In this document: in pieces, positions 52,769 to 60,742 of the stretch | How positions within the stretch are numbered: position 1 is the first letter of the stretch | Layout of the letters: each line of letters starts with the position of its first letter | Source of the DNA: JAITWN01 sp964437335 | GTDB lineage: Bacteria > Pseudomonadota > Gammaproteobacteria > SZUA-140 | Reading direction: 5' to 3' | Assembly (NCBI GenBank): GCA_964437335.1 | Contig: CAYTGL010000013.1 | Span: forward strand, 1 to 64,000 | DNA: 64,000 bases | Notes under the pieces: generated by a model | Databases searched by the model: none | Seen by the model: the letters and a program-made list of their open reading frames with translations, nothing else | What the model was told of the DNA's origin: nothing | Program-made: the position numbers and the translations under genes

Positions 52769-54676
52769 TTACGGACCCTGTTGCTGCCGGTAGCGCAGCA
52801 TCGACTCGCCAAGTAGCAGGGGCGACTCACCGTCCAGCGTGATCCGGACCCAGATTTCTGTGCTCAGCATGCGGTGTAACAACCGTGGGTGTTTCCGGAT
52901 CATTTGCAGGATGTCATCCTGATCGGCATCCCGCCACTTGAGCAGTTCGGCGAGCCTGCCGCCGCGCAGAAATCCGGACATGCCCTGCCAGAGATGGCCG
53001 GGCGCGTGAAAGCCGATCTTCGGCAGGCGTACAATTTCCTCGGGCAGACGCTTCAGCGCGAGCGCATTGACCAGTCGCTTGGTCACGCCCCGGTGATATT
53101 TTAGCCGGCAAGGCAGGTGCAGGCCGTAATCGATCAACTCGTTTTCAATAAACGGAACGCGCACTTCGATCGAATGTCGCATGGCCATGCGATCGTTGGC
53201 GCGGAGCATTTCCGCCAGATGAACGTAAATGTCTTCAAAGGATCTGGCCAGAAACGCCCGCTCTTCATGCAGCGGCAATGACTCAAGGCGGCGAAACAGC
53301 GCCGCCTCCCTCAGATGCCGCTTGGCCCCATCGATTGCGCATATTTTGGGGCCCACAATCCCGGACTCGCCGGGATGATTGAGGTGAGCGAATGGCCGTT
53401 CTGACAGCGCCGCGATATTCAGCGGTGCGAGCAGGGGATTGAGCCGGCCGAGCAGCCGAAACAAGGCATTGTCCTGGATCCACGCGGCGTGCAGACGCCG
53501 CCTGCGCCACATCCTGTAGACATCGACGTACCACGAGTACCCCCCAAAGAGCTCATCCGCCCCGTCGCCGGCGAGTACAGCCTTGAATCCGTCGCTATGC
53601 ATGGCCTCCGCCACTGCCAGGGCTGCGACATTCTGGGCAAAATAATTCGGCTGATCGTTGGCGCAGATGGCCTGCGGCCACAGGCGGTAGTAGCTTTCGA
53701 GGTCAACCGTTACCGGGCGCAGTTCGATGCCGAGGTGGCCACAGACACTGCTGGCGCGTTTGAGCTCTTCACCTTGCATGCCCGCCACATCGGCGACATA
53801 GGCGACGATATCGGGCTTGTGATCCTTCGCCACGGCGGTGACCAGGCTGGAATCGAGGCCGCCGCTGCACAAAGTAGCGAGCGGCGCATCACAGATCAAA
53901 TGCCGCCCGACGCTGGCGTCGAAATGTTGCTCGAAACGCCGCAGGGCGCTTGGAAAATTCAGGCTCTGGCCATCGAGGATCCGCTGTGGGTCGATATCCC
54001 GCAGCAAATCGAAATAAGTAATCGTTGATTCCGTGTCGGTGATTTTGAGCAGCGACCCCGGCAGTAGCGACTCGATACCGTCAAATGGCGTCCAGCTTCC
54101 GTCCAGTTTTTCATAGAGGATCTGGGTGATCAGGGCGTGCATGTCCGGACGGCAGGCCACTTCCGGGTGGGCCAGCAAGGCCTTGATCTCGGAAGCGAAC
54201 ACGAGCGAGGCGCCGCTGTGCGCGATAAACAGGGGCTTGATCCCCAGTCGATCACGGCCCAACCAGAGTATTTGCTCGCGCAAATCGTAATAGGCAAACG
54301 CAAACATGCCGTTGAACTGCATGACGGCCTGCTCGGGACCCCAGAGGTGCAGTGCGTACAGGACGACCTCGGTATCGGTATTACTGTTGAATCTGGCCCC
54401 GGCCTTTTCCAGCCGAGAGCGTAATTCCCGGAAGTTGTAGACCTCACCGTTATAGGCGATGACGCCTGTGCCGTCGGTGGTAACGGTCGGTTGATGACCT
54501 CGTCCGCTGAGATCGAGCAGACTCAATCGCACATGCCCCAGCCCGACCGGGCCGTGCATCCAGGTACCGCGATCATCCGGACCACGATGGGCGATCCGGT
54601 CGAGCATGGAATCCAGCACCGGGATTTCCACGCGTCCTTTGTTTTTGTGAATCAGGAAGCCCGCAATGCCGCACAT
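52769..54676 (-). CDS. asnB: Asparagine synthetase (glutamine-hydrolysing) AsnB-like
   Basis: 635 residues beginning MCGIAGFL, so the glutaminase nucleophile Cys2 is present, with RGPDDRG and YNGEVYNFRELR of the Ntn domain. The synthetase domain has the pyrophosphate loop TLCSGGLDSSLVTAV (about residue 262) and GDGADELFGGY. It may make asparagine or, in a biosynthetic cluster, another amide. Last gene of the leftward unit from the PqqD-like gene; 39 bases after the acetyltransferase gene. Confidence 0.92.
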   Translation of the reverse strand: MCGIAGFLIHKNKGRVEIPVLDSMLDRIAHRGPDDRGTWMHGPVGLGHVRLSLLDLSGRGHQPTVTTDGTGVIAYNGEVYNFRELRSRLEKAGARFNSNTDTEVVLYALHLWGPEQAVMQFNGMFAFAYYDLREQILWLGRDRLGIKPLFIAHSGASLVFASEIKALLAHPEVACRPDMHALITQILYEKLDGSWTPFDGIESLLPGSLLKITDTESTITYFDLLRDIDPQRILDGQSLNFPSALRRFEQHFDASVGRHLICDAPLATLCSGGLDSSLVTAVAKDHKPDIVAYVADVAGMQGEELKRASSVCGHLGIELRPVTVDLESYYRLWPQAICANDQPNYFAQNVAALAVAEAMHSDGFKAVLAGDGADELFGGYSWYVDVYRMWRRRRLHAAWIQDNALFRLLGRLNPLLAPLNIAALSERPFAHLNHPGESGIVGPKICAIDGAKRHLREAALFRRLESLPLHEERAFLARSFEDIYVHLAEMLRANDRMAMRHSIEVRVPFIENELIDYGLHLPCRLKYHRGVTKRLVNALALKRLPEEIVRLPKIGFHAPGHLWQGMSGFLRGGRLAELLKWRDADQDDILQMIRKHPRLLHRMLSTEIWVRITLDGESPLLLGESMLRYRQQQGP

Positions 54677-54715
54677 ATCATTCGCGAGCCGGCGTTATAC
54701 GATTCGAGGATAAAG

Positions 54716-57391
54716 TCACAATGGCTTGCTGACCATCATGACATCCGGCTCTCCCGATCTGGCCATGATGTTGAAGCCCAGATGTCTCGCCATATCGAGC
54801 ATGGGGCGATTGTTGGAGAGGACTTCGCCTTCCATGATCTGCAGGCCACGCGCACGGGCGACTTCGATCAGGCGTTGCATCAGTTGTGTGCCGATGCCCT
54901 GGTGCGACCAGGCATCCGCGACTACGATCGCGAATTCGCAACTGTTGCCGTCCGGGTTGATGATATAGCGCGCCACGGCAATCTCCTGTTCCTCATCGTC
55001 TTCCCGGGTCACGGCGATCAAGGCCATCTCCCGGTCGTAATCGATCTGCGTGAAGCGCACCAGCATCTGCGGCGTCAGCTCGTGCAGGGCCTGCATGAAG
55101 CGGAAGTACTTGGCCTGTTCCGACAGGCGCTCGACAAATGCCTTTTCGATGCTCGCATCCTCGGGCCGGATCGGGCGGATCAGGATTTCGGCGCCGCTAC
55201 CGATTTGAAGGCGCGTGGCCAGGTGCGCGGGATAGGGATGGATCGCCATGTGGGCATAGCGATCCAGGCTGGCGCTGTGATGATCGGCGATGATGCGCGC
55301 ATCAACGACGATGACGCCATCCTCGCTGGCTACGAAAGGGTTGATGTCCAGCTCGCGGATCTGGGGCAGCTCGCATACCAGTTCCGAGAGGTGGCGCAAC
55401 AGCTGGATCATCGCATCCCGGTCGACCGGCGGCTGGTTGCGAAATTGGCCCAGCAGCTTGCTGACACGAGTCTGGTTGATCAGGTTGTCGATAATCAGGG
55501 TATTGAGTGGCGGCAGCGCCGTGGCGCGATCGCGAATCACCTCGATCATGGTGCCGCCGGCGCCGAAGGAGATCACCGGGCCGAAGACCTCGTCACGGAT
55601 CACCCCGGCCATCAGTTCGCGACCGTGCGGCTTGTGGTACATGCACTCGAGGGTCACGCCATTGATCCGTGCCTGCGGGCGCAGTGCCTGGACGCTCTCG
55701 ATCAGTTCGCGAAACGTTTTGCGCACCGATTGGACGTTATTGATGTTCAGGCGCACGCCGTCGACATCGGTCTTGTGGGTGATGTCCGGCGAGTTGATCT
55801 TCATCGCCAGCGGAAACCCCAGCGTCTCGGCGACCGCCAGCGCCTCGTTGGGGGTGCGGCATTCGTGCACCGGCATGACCGGGATGCCGAACGCCGCCAG
55901 CACTGCATTGGTCTCGAGGCGGCTGAGCAGGTTGCGCTGTTCGCCCAGCGCGGCCTCGATGATCATGCGCGCGCCATCCACGTCCGGCTCGCTGCTTGGC
56001 TTGAGCGGGCCCGGCGCCTGCAGCAGCAGCTGCTGGTTGCGGTAGTACGCCACCAGATAACCGAATGCCTCGACCGCGCTCTCAGGCGTCATGAAGGTGG
56101 GAATCTGGTGCTGCGCGAACAACTGGCGGGACGGTTCTATCTGCTCATGGCCCATCCAGCAGGTCAGCACGGTCTTGTGGGCCGGGCGCTTGAGTCCAAT
56201 GATACGCTCCGCCACCTGCAGCGGATGGGTCATCGCCTGCGGCGTCAGCAGCACCAGCACGCCGTCGACATCAGGGTCGCTCAGGCACAGCGATAGCGCA
56301 TGTTCATAACGTTCCGGCGGTGCATCGCCGGCCACGTCGACCGGGTTGCCATGTGACCCGTGCGCGGGCATCAACGCATCGAGTTGCCGGCAGGTCTCGG
56401 CCGACAGTTGCACTACCTCGATGCCGAGGTCCAGCGCGCGATCGGTGGCCATGATGCCCGGTCCACCGCCATTGGTGACGATCGCGAGCCGGTTGCCGCT
56501 GACGCGGTGTTCGTTGGCCAGCAATTGCGCGGCGGCGAACAACTGATTGATATTCTGAACGCGCACCGCGCCGGCACGCTGGAGGGCGGCATCGAACACG
56601 TCGTCGGAGCCGACCAGCGAGCCGGTGTGCGACATTGCCGCCCGGGCACTGCCGCGATGGCGACCGGCCTTCAGCGCGACCACCGGTTTCATGCGCGCCG
56701 CGCTGCGCAGGCCGCTCATGAACCCGCGCGCGTCCCGGATTCCCTCGATGTACAGAATGATGCCATGGGTCTCGGGGTCCAGCGCGAGGTAATCGAGCAG
56801 GCTGCCAAAGTCGATATCGGCGGCATCGCCGAGCGACACCACGGCGGAAAAACCGATGTTGCGACTGGCGGCCCAGTCGAGGATTGCGGTGCACAGCGCG
56901 CCGGACTGCGAGATCAACGCGAGCCTGCCGCGTTGCGCCATGTTATTGCTGAAAGTCGCGTTAAGGCCGACGCTCGGGCGGATCAGGCCCAGGCAATTGG
57001 GGCCGAGGATACGGATATGATACTGCCGTGCCGTTTCCAGCATGGCCTGCTGCAAGGCGCCGGGCTTACCGTTAGTGGTAAAGCCGGCGGACAGGATGAT
57101 CGCTGCGCGCACCTGGTGCTCGCCGCACTGGCGCAGGATGTCCGGCACGGTGTGCGCCGGGGTTGCGATGACCGCCAGGTCCGGTTGCGCCTTGAGGGCC
57201 GCGAGGTCGGGATAACAGCGCGCCTTGCCGAGCTTGCGGTACTTCGGGTTGACGGCATGGATCCTGCCGGCAAACCCGCCATGCAACAGGTTGTGCCAGA
57301 CACGTGCACCGACTGCGTCCGGTTGTTCGCTGGCGCCGAACACCGCGATGGCCTGCGGCGAGAACAGATGTTCGAGGTAGTGGGGTCCCAT
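54716..57391 (-). CDS. Acetate-CoA ligase-like/GNAT fusion (Pat-type protein acetyltransferase)
   Basis: 891 residues. N-terminal CoA-binding Rossmann domain (HLFSPQAIAVFGASEQ), succinyl-CoA-ligase-like domains with the phospho-His region AAMSHTGSLVGSDDVFDAAL (about residue 258), an ATP-grasp_5 domain (LGFPLAMKINSPDITHKTDVDG), and a C-terminal GNAT acetyltransferase (AIVVADAWSHQGIGTQLMQRL). Related Pat/Pka proteins acetylate lysines of acyl-CoA synthetases. Here it lies 18 bases behind an HprK-like kinase, so peptide N- or Lys-acetylation within the cluster is also conceivable (inference). Confidence 0.9.
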   Translation of the reverse strand: MGPHYLEHLFSPQAIAVFGASEQPDAVGARVWHNLLHGGFAGRIHAVNPKYRKLGKARCYPDLAALKAQPDLAVIATPAHTVPDILRQCGEHQVRAAIILSAGFTTNGKPGALQQAMLETARQYHIRILGPNCLGLIRPSVGLNATFSNNMAQRGRLALISQSGALCTAILDWAASRNIGFSAVVSLGDAADIDFGSLLDYLALDPETHGIILYIEGIRDARGFMSGLRSAARMKPVVALKAGRHRGSARAAMSHTGSLVGSDDVFDAALQRAGAVRVQNINQLFAAAQLLANEHRVSGNRLAIVTNGGGPGIMATDRALDLGIEVVQLSAETCRQLDALMPAHGSHGNPVDVAGDAPPERYEHALSLCLSDPDVDGVLVLLTPQAMTHPLQVAERIIGLKRPAHKTVLTCWMGHEQIEPSRQLFAQHQIPTFMTPESAVEAFGYLVAYYRNQQLLLQAPGPLKPSSEPDVDGARMIIEAALGEQRNLLSRLETNAVLAAFGIPVMPVHECRTPNEALAVAETLGFPLAMKINSPDITHKTDVDGVRLNINNVQSVRKTFRELIESVQALRPQARINGVTLECMYHKPHGRELMAGVIRDEVFGPVISFGAGGTMIEVIRDRATALPPLNTLIIDNLINQTRVSKLLGQFRNQPPVDRDAMIQLLRHLSELVCELPQIRELDINPFVASEDGVIVVDARIIADHHSASLDRYAHMAIHPYPAHLATRLQIGSGAEILIRPIRPEDASIEKAFVERLSEQAKYFRFMQALHELTPQMLVRFTQIDYDREMALIAVTREDDEEQEIAVARYIINPDGNSCEFAIVVADAWSHQGIGTQLMQRLIEVARARGLQIMEGEVLSNNRPMLDMARHLGFNIMARSGEPDVMMVSKPL

Positions 57392-57409
57392 GATGTGCAG
57401 GGCCTCGTT

Positions 57410-58222
57410 TCAGGACTGCATCCGGGATTTTATCAGTGCGCAGGTTTTTTTCAGGTCACAAGTGATCAGCTCATAACAGGCGCCGCTGGTAGCGATCCTG
57501 ATGGCCGCATCCAGGCCATATCTGGAATGGGCCAGCAGATTGAGCGCATTGCTGTAGATCCGCGCACCCGCTTCGCCTTTGGAGATAGGTGACAGCGAAG
57601 GTTCGCGGGCGCTGGAGTCGTATCGCAGGAAGAATATCGCCGCCAGCGGCGCGGGCTGACCGCGGATTTCATTCGGAAAAAGATCGGTCGGTACATGAAT
57701 GGTATGTGCGGTATACAGGGCGCCTGCCGGCAGCGTGAAGGGGTTGGGTGGCGCCGCCTTCAGATTCAATGCGTGCGGATACAGATGCACTTGCATGCTG
57801 TCGGGATCGATGGGCGCAAGCTCGTCGCTCATATAGTGAAATCCGGAATTGACCAGGGCCCAGGTGGTGGTCGATTTCCCGTTGCCCGATGGCGCGACCA
57901 GCAGGCAGGCGCGGCCCTCGTATTCCAGCGCGCCTGCGTGCAGGAACAACAGGTCCTTGCGCAGTTTCTGAATCTCGATCGTGATGCTTTTTTCAAACAG
58001 GTAGAGCAAATCATAATCATTGAAGGCCGTTTCCGGGGCGCGGCCTTCAATCATGATCTGGTAGACGGAGTCTTGTTGAGGGACTATCGAGTAGTCGAGG
58101 TCAGCGACATTCGATTCGAAGAGAAAGGCGCCATATCCGCGTGACAATAGCTCAAAAGAATAAGGGTCCGGACATCGGACCCTTATATGAACTTCAAGCA
58201 CCCTGAGGTTCAGTATCTTCAT
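57410..58222 (-). CDS. HprK-related kinase (HPr-rel-A type)
   Basis: About 270 residues (ATG 58222; a GTG lies two codons upstream). The core FLHAGALEYEGRACLLVAPS, the Walker A PSGNGKST (about residue 115) and YMSDELAPID with metal-binding acidic residues are the features of HPr kinase/phosphorylase relatives that accompany PqqD-like proteins rather than the phosphotransferase system. HPr itself is not nearby. By family, it should phosphorylate a Ser or Thr of a peptide or protein; the Ser-rich small protein encoded just upstream is a candidate substrate (inference). Confidence 0.85.
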   Translation of the reverse strand: MKILNLRVLEVHIRVRCPDPYSFELLSRGYGAFLFESNVADLDYSIVPQQDSVYQIMIEGRAPETAFNDYDLLYLFEKSITIEIQKLRKDLLFLHAGALEYEGRACLLVAPSGNGKSTTTWALVNSGFHYMSDELAPIDPDSMQVHLYPHALNLKAAPPNPFTLPAGALYTAHTIHVPTDLFPNEIRGQPAPLAAIFFLRYDSSAREPSLSPISKGEAGARIYSNALNLLAHSRYGLDAAIRIATSGACYELITCDLKKTCALIKSRMQS

Positions 58223-58326
58223 CGTCACGCAGCGCCGCCCCGACAGGGGAGGGGCGCGTCCATGCGGTCGCCAGCCGGCAGAGCTTAAGCAATCATGGCG
58301 AAATCATGGGCAATGCACAATCTGTT

Positions 58327-58599
58327 TTATGACCTGCGCTTCGAATCGGACTTGCTCTTGGAGCTTATCTTGAACTTGGAGTTGTTGTTATTCTTGGAAC
58401 TGTTCTTGTTTTTGGAGCTGTTCTTGTTCTTATCATTGTCCTTGAAACCGTACTTGTTCTTGTCCTTCTTGTCATGATCCTTCTTCGGAGAACCATGGCC
58501 GGCCACGGCGGGCGCTGCTTTCAGCGTCAGGACAACTGGTACGGCATAAGCCGATTTCTTCAGGAACCCACGCCTTGACTTGTTTGTCTGCTCGCTCAT
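58327..58599 (-). CDS. Small Tat-like leader protein with Lys/Asn/Ser-rich tail (candidate modified peptide 1)
   Basis: 90 residues. N-terminus MSEQTNKSRRGFLKKSAY with twin arginines and FLK, then a hydrophobic stretch PVVLTLKAAPAVAG ending in an AxA-like site. Together these look like a Tat export signal or RiPP-like leader. The remaining ~55 residues are low complexity, almost only Lys, Asn, Ser and Asp, with short repeats SSKNKN, SSKNNNN and SSKSKSDSK. AGGA ribosome binding site upstream. It shares its first half with the next protein upstream (58678-58899). No family recognised; the role as substrate of the neighbouring kinase is inference. Confidence 0.75.
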   Translation of the reverse strand: MSEQTNKSRRGFLKKSAYAVPVVLTLKAAPAVAGHGSPKKDHDKKDKNKYGFKDNDKNKNSSKNKNSSKNNNNSKFKISSKSKSDSKRRS

Positions 58600-58677
58600 G
58601 ATATTTAATCCTATCTCTTTGGATGCTATTTATCCGGCGCTACCGGCGGCCGACCTCTGCTAAGATACTGATTGGTA

Positions 58678-58899
58678 CTAGAACTTGAATGCCTTGATAA
58701 TTTTCTCCACGAGACCGCGAAAGCCGCCGTGGTGGTTATCTCTGCTGAGTTTGTTGCGGTCGGGTCCTTGCTCGTGGCCTGTCTGCGGGGAGCCAATGCC
58801 GGCCAGCGCAGGTGCTGCCTTCAGTGTCAGTATGACCGGCACAACATAGACGGATTTCTTAAGAAACTCACGCCTTGTATTATCTTTTGGTTTGTTCAT
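58678..58899 (-). CDS. Small Tat-like leader protein (candidate modified peptide 2)
   Basis: 73 residues from MNKPKDNTRREFLKKS, AAGG before the ATG; a longer in-frame start at 58938 lacks a binding site. The leader (RREFLKKSVYVVPVILTLK, then AAPALAGIGSP) is nearly identical to that of the protein at 58327-58599. The tail differs: a polar, Gly/His/Asp-rich part (TGHEQGPDRNKL, NHHGGFRG) and an amphipathic end LVEKIIKAFKF. Conserved leader with variable tail is typical of precursor peptide families. Confidence 0.75.
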   Translation of the reverse strand: MNKPKDNTRREFLKKSVYVVPVILTLKAAPALAGIGSPQTGHEQGPDRNKLSRDNHHGGFRGLVEKIIKAFKF

Positions 58900-58947
58900 A
58901 ACCTTGCACCTGTATGTAGACCACGACACATCAAACAATTAATGTGG

Positions 58948-58976
58948 ATTGTATTATTATTCGGGCCCTGGCGCAA
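58948..58976 (-). promoter_or_regulatory. Predicted promoter of peptide gene 2
   Basis: Read leftward: -35 TTGCGC (58976-58971), 17-bp spacer, -10 TACAAT (58953-58948), about 50 bases before the ATG at 58899. The 14-bp repeat GCGTCAAAATTTTG abuts the -35. Confidence 0.5.
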
Positions 58977-58990
58977 CAAAATTTTGACGC
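58977..58990 (-). promoter_or_regulatory. 14-bp direct repeat, copy 1 (upstream of peptide gene 2)
   Basis: CAAAATTTTGACGC on the + strand; contains the 10-bp palindrome CAAAATTTTG. Identical to 59355-59368. Located directly upstream of the predicted -35 of peptide gene 2; candidate binding site for a local regulator. Confidence 0.55.
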
Positions 58991-59007
58991 CCTATAATAA
59001 TTAGGGC
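58989..59007 (-). terminator. Hairpin at the end of the PqqD-like gene
   Basis: GCCCTA/TAGGGC with a 7-nt AT loop, overlapping the TAA stop of the PqqD-like gene, followed leftward by GTCAAAATTTTG. It may end or attenuate transcription between the PqqD-like gene and peptide gene 2. Confidence 0.5.
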
Positions 59008-59315
59008 CTGGATTTCTCCGGGCCCTGAACCGGCACATCTTCAATCAAGCCCACATCGCATAACTGGCCCAGCACCTTCCCGACATCCGACCTTGCGGTG
59101 TCAATCTCTACATCAAAGTGGGATGCAAACTCTTCAATCAACTGCTCTACCGAAGACATTTCATCAACCATTGCCCAAATGAAGCTCGCGGTGGAATTTA
59201 ACTGATGAATATGATCGCTCTTCAAGTCAAGGATGAGGGTTTCATCATCAATGGATTGAACCGTCAAGTCTTCGCGTTGTTTATACTGCATCAATAAACC
59301 GGGTCTAATGGCCAT
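59001..59315 (-). CDS. PqqD-like peptide-recognition protein
   Basis: 104 residues (ATG 59315; Met at residue 9 possible). The sequence LTVQSIDDETLILDLKSDHIHQLN, then STASFIWAMVD, and LIEEFASHFDVEIDTARSDVGKVLGQL, fits PqqD, the small winged-helix protein that binds precursor-peptide leaders (RRE fold). Here it lies next to two small proteins with a common leader and to an HprK-like kinase, the combination found in so-called HPr-rel-A gene neighbourhoods. First gene of the leftward unit. Confidence 0.88.
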   Translation of the reverse strand: MAIRPGLLMQYKQREDLTVQSIDDETLILDLKSDHIHQLNSTASFIWAMVDEMSSVEQLIEEFASHFDVEIDTARSDVGKVLGQLCDVGLIEDVPVQGPEKSRP

Positions 59316-59354
59316 GTAAGCAGGATTTTATTAGCTTTCATTAACGGGGGCAAT

Positions 59355-59368
59355 CAAAATTTTGACGC
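59355..59368 (-). promoter_or_regulatory. 14-bp direct repeat, copy 2 (upstream of the PqqD-like gene)
   Basis: CAAAATTTTGACGC, identical to 58977-58990, 39 bases before the PqqD-like start in the divergent gap (59316-59512) facing the nucleotidyltransferase gene. Read leftward it continues into TTGATT, then TAATAA after 18 bases, a weak promoter-like pair. Confidence 0.55.
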
Positions 59369-59512
59369 TCCCGCTATTGCCAGCATCATATCCCGTATTT
59401 TTCATCTTATATATCAATAATATGTGGAATCCAATGGGCGATGGCCGATATGCTTGCTGGGTAACGGCGTGCCGTTTTAATACGCTCAGTGATTGATCTA
59501 ACTGGACTGCCC

Positions 59513-60742
59513 ATGACAACAACAGGCGCAATTGACCCCGGGCAACCTCTGACGTCGGAGGAGGCCATGCTCCTCCTCTGTGCGAGGACCCGAATGCCCG
59601 AGGCCCTGCTGGACAAGGTCTACGCCCTGGCGCCGCAGGTCGATTGGGAGCGCTTCAGACAGTTCGCGCTTCAGCAAGGCGTAGCATCGCTGGCCTACCT
59701 GAACCTGAGGCGGTATCTGGCGAATGCCGTACCGGATGAGGTCCTGTCGCAATTGCGGCGTCATGCGATCGACAATACCCAGAGCAACCTGGGCCTGATA
59801 AAAGAGTTGCGCGACGTGGTGCATCAGTTGAAGGCACATGATATCGACTGCGCGGTATTCAAGGGCATCAGTATCAGCCAGCTGGTTTATCGCGATTTCT
59901 CGATCCGGAAATGCGGCGACATCGATCTGCTGGTCAGGAAAAGGGATTTCCAGCGCGCCAAGGATGTATTCCTCGCCCAGGGCTTCGTGCAGACGCTGAC
60001 CGATGAGGATGAAACGGCCTGTCTGCAGTCCGGGCTCTGGCATGAGCAGCGGCGGCTGCAGATCGACCTGCACTGGGGCATTTCACCCTCGCTGCTCGGC
60101 ATCGAGTCAGACAAGATTCTGGATAGTCGGTCGGAGCTGTCGATAGGCGCGGTTTCCGTCCATGCCTTTTCCACCGAGGATGTATTTATCTCACTCTGCG
60201 TCAATGCCGTGAAGGAATACTGGAATCAACTGCTCTACCCCTATTGTGATATTCATGAGTTTCTGCAAAGCGATATCGAGCTGAACTGGCAGTCGGTGCT
60301 TGAACGCGCCAAGGCGCTCAACTGCCGGCGTCCGCTCGAGGCGGCGTTGGGGGTCGTCAGACGCCTGTTTGAACTCAGGCTGCCGCCTGAACTGGAACAA
60401 CGGCTCGATTCGCATACTTCCGTCGAATTGGTCAGCCGTGAATTGCACAGACAACTGTTTGAAAAGGATTGGACCGACAGCAATATCATTCATCTGGAGA
60501 CCGGGCGGCACCTCTATTATTTCCGCTCCACTGATGAATATTTTATTGCATTGATGGACCAGCCCTTGCGCAGGTTCGGAGCGCGCCACCTGAAATCCTT
60601 TCAGCCCCGCGCCGCGGACAGGGCGCTTATCAAACTTCCCGATGCGCTCGGCTTCGTGTATTACCTGATCAGGCCGGTTCGTATGGTTGGCATGCAGGCA
60701 CGGCGGCTGGCCTGCCGGTTGATCGGAAAATCACCTGCCTGA
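59513..60742 (+). CDS. Nucleotidyltransferase family protein (NTP_transf_5 type)
   Basis: 409 residues from ATG 59513 (GTG 59489 possible). Helical N-terminus (EEAMLLLCARTR), then the nucleotidyltransferase-like core VVHQLKAHDIDCAVFKGISI, SQLVYRDFSIRKCGDIDLLVRK, followed by the helix and LQIDLHWGISPS. The D-x-D in GDIDLLV would bind metal. Such proteins recur beside PqqD-like and HprK-like genes and may nucleotidylate or otherwise modify a peptide. Divergent from the PqqD-like gene; overlaps the convergent asparagine-synthetase-like gene by 12 bases. Confidence 0.82.
   Translation: MTTTGAIDPGQPLTSEEAMLLLCARTRMPEALLDKVYALAPQVDWERFRQFALQQGVASLAYLNLRRYLANAVPDEVLSQLRRHAIDNTQSNLGLIKELRDVVHQLKAHDIDCAVFKGISISQLVYRDFSIRKCGDIDLLVRKRDFQRAKDVFLAQGFVQTLTDEDETACLQSGLWHEQRRLQIDLHWGISPSLLGIESDKILDSRSELSIGAVSVHAFSTEDVFISLCVNAVKEYWNQLLYPYCDIHEFLQSDIELNWQSVLERAKALNCRRPLEAALGVVRRLFELRLPPELEQRLDSHTSVELVSRELHRQLFEKDWTDSNIIHLETGRHLYYFRSTDEYFIALMDQPLRRFGARHLKSFQPRAADRALIKLPDALGFVYYLIRPVRMVGMQARRLACRLIGKSPA

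Noticed and set aside
54491..56296. 601-codon open frame on the + strand
   Set aside because: Antisense to asnB and the CoA-ligase/acetyltransferase; His/Arg/Asp-rich shadow sequence.
58295..58477. Leu/Phe-rich + strand frame resembling a membrane peptide
   Set aside because: Antisense of the Lys/Asn/Ser repeat tail; a leader-sharing gene on the other strand explains it.
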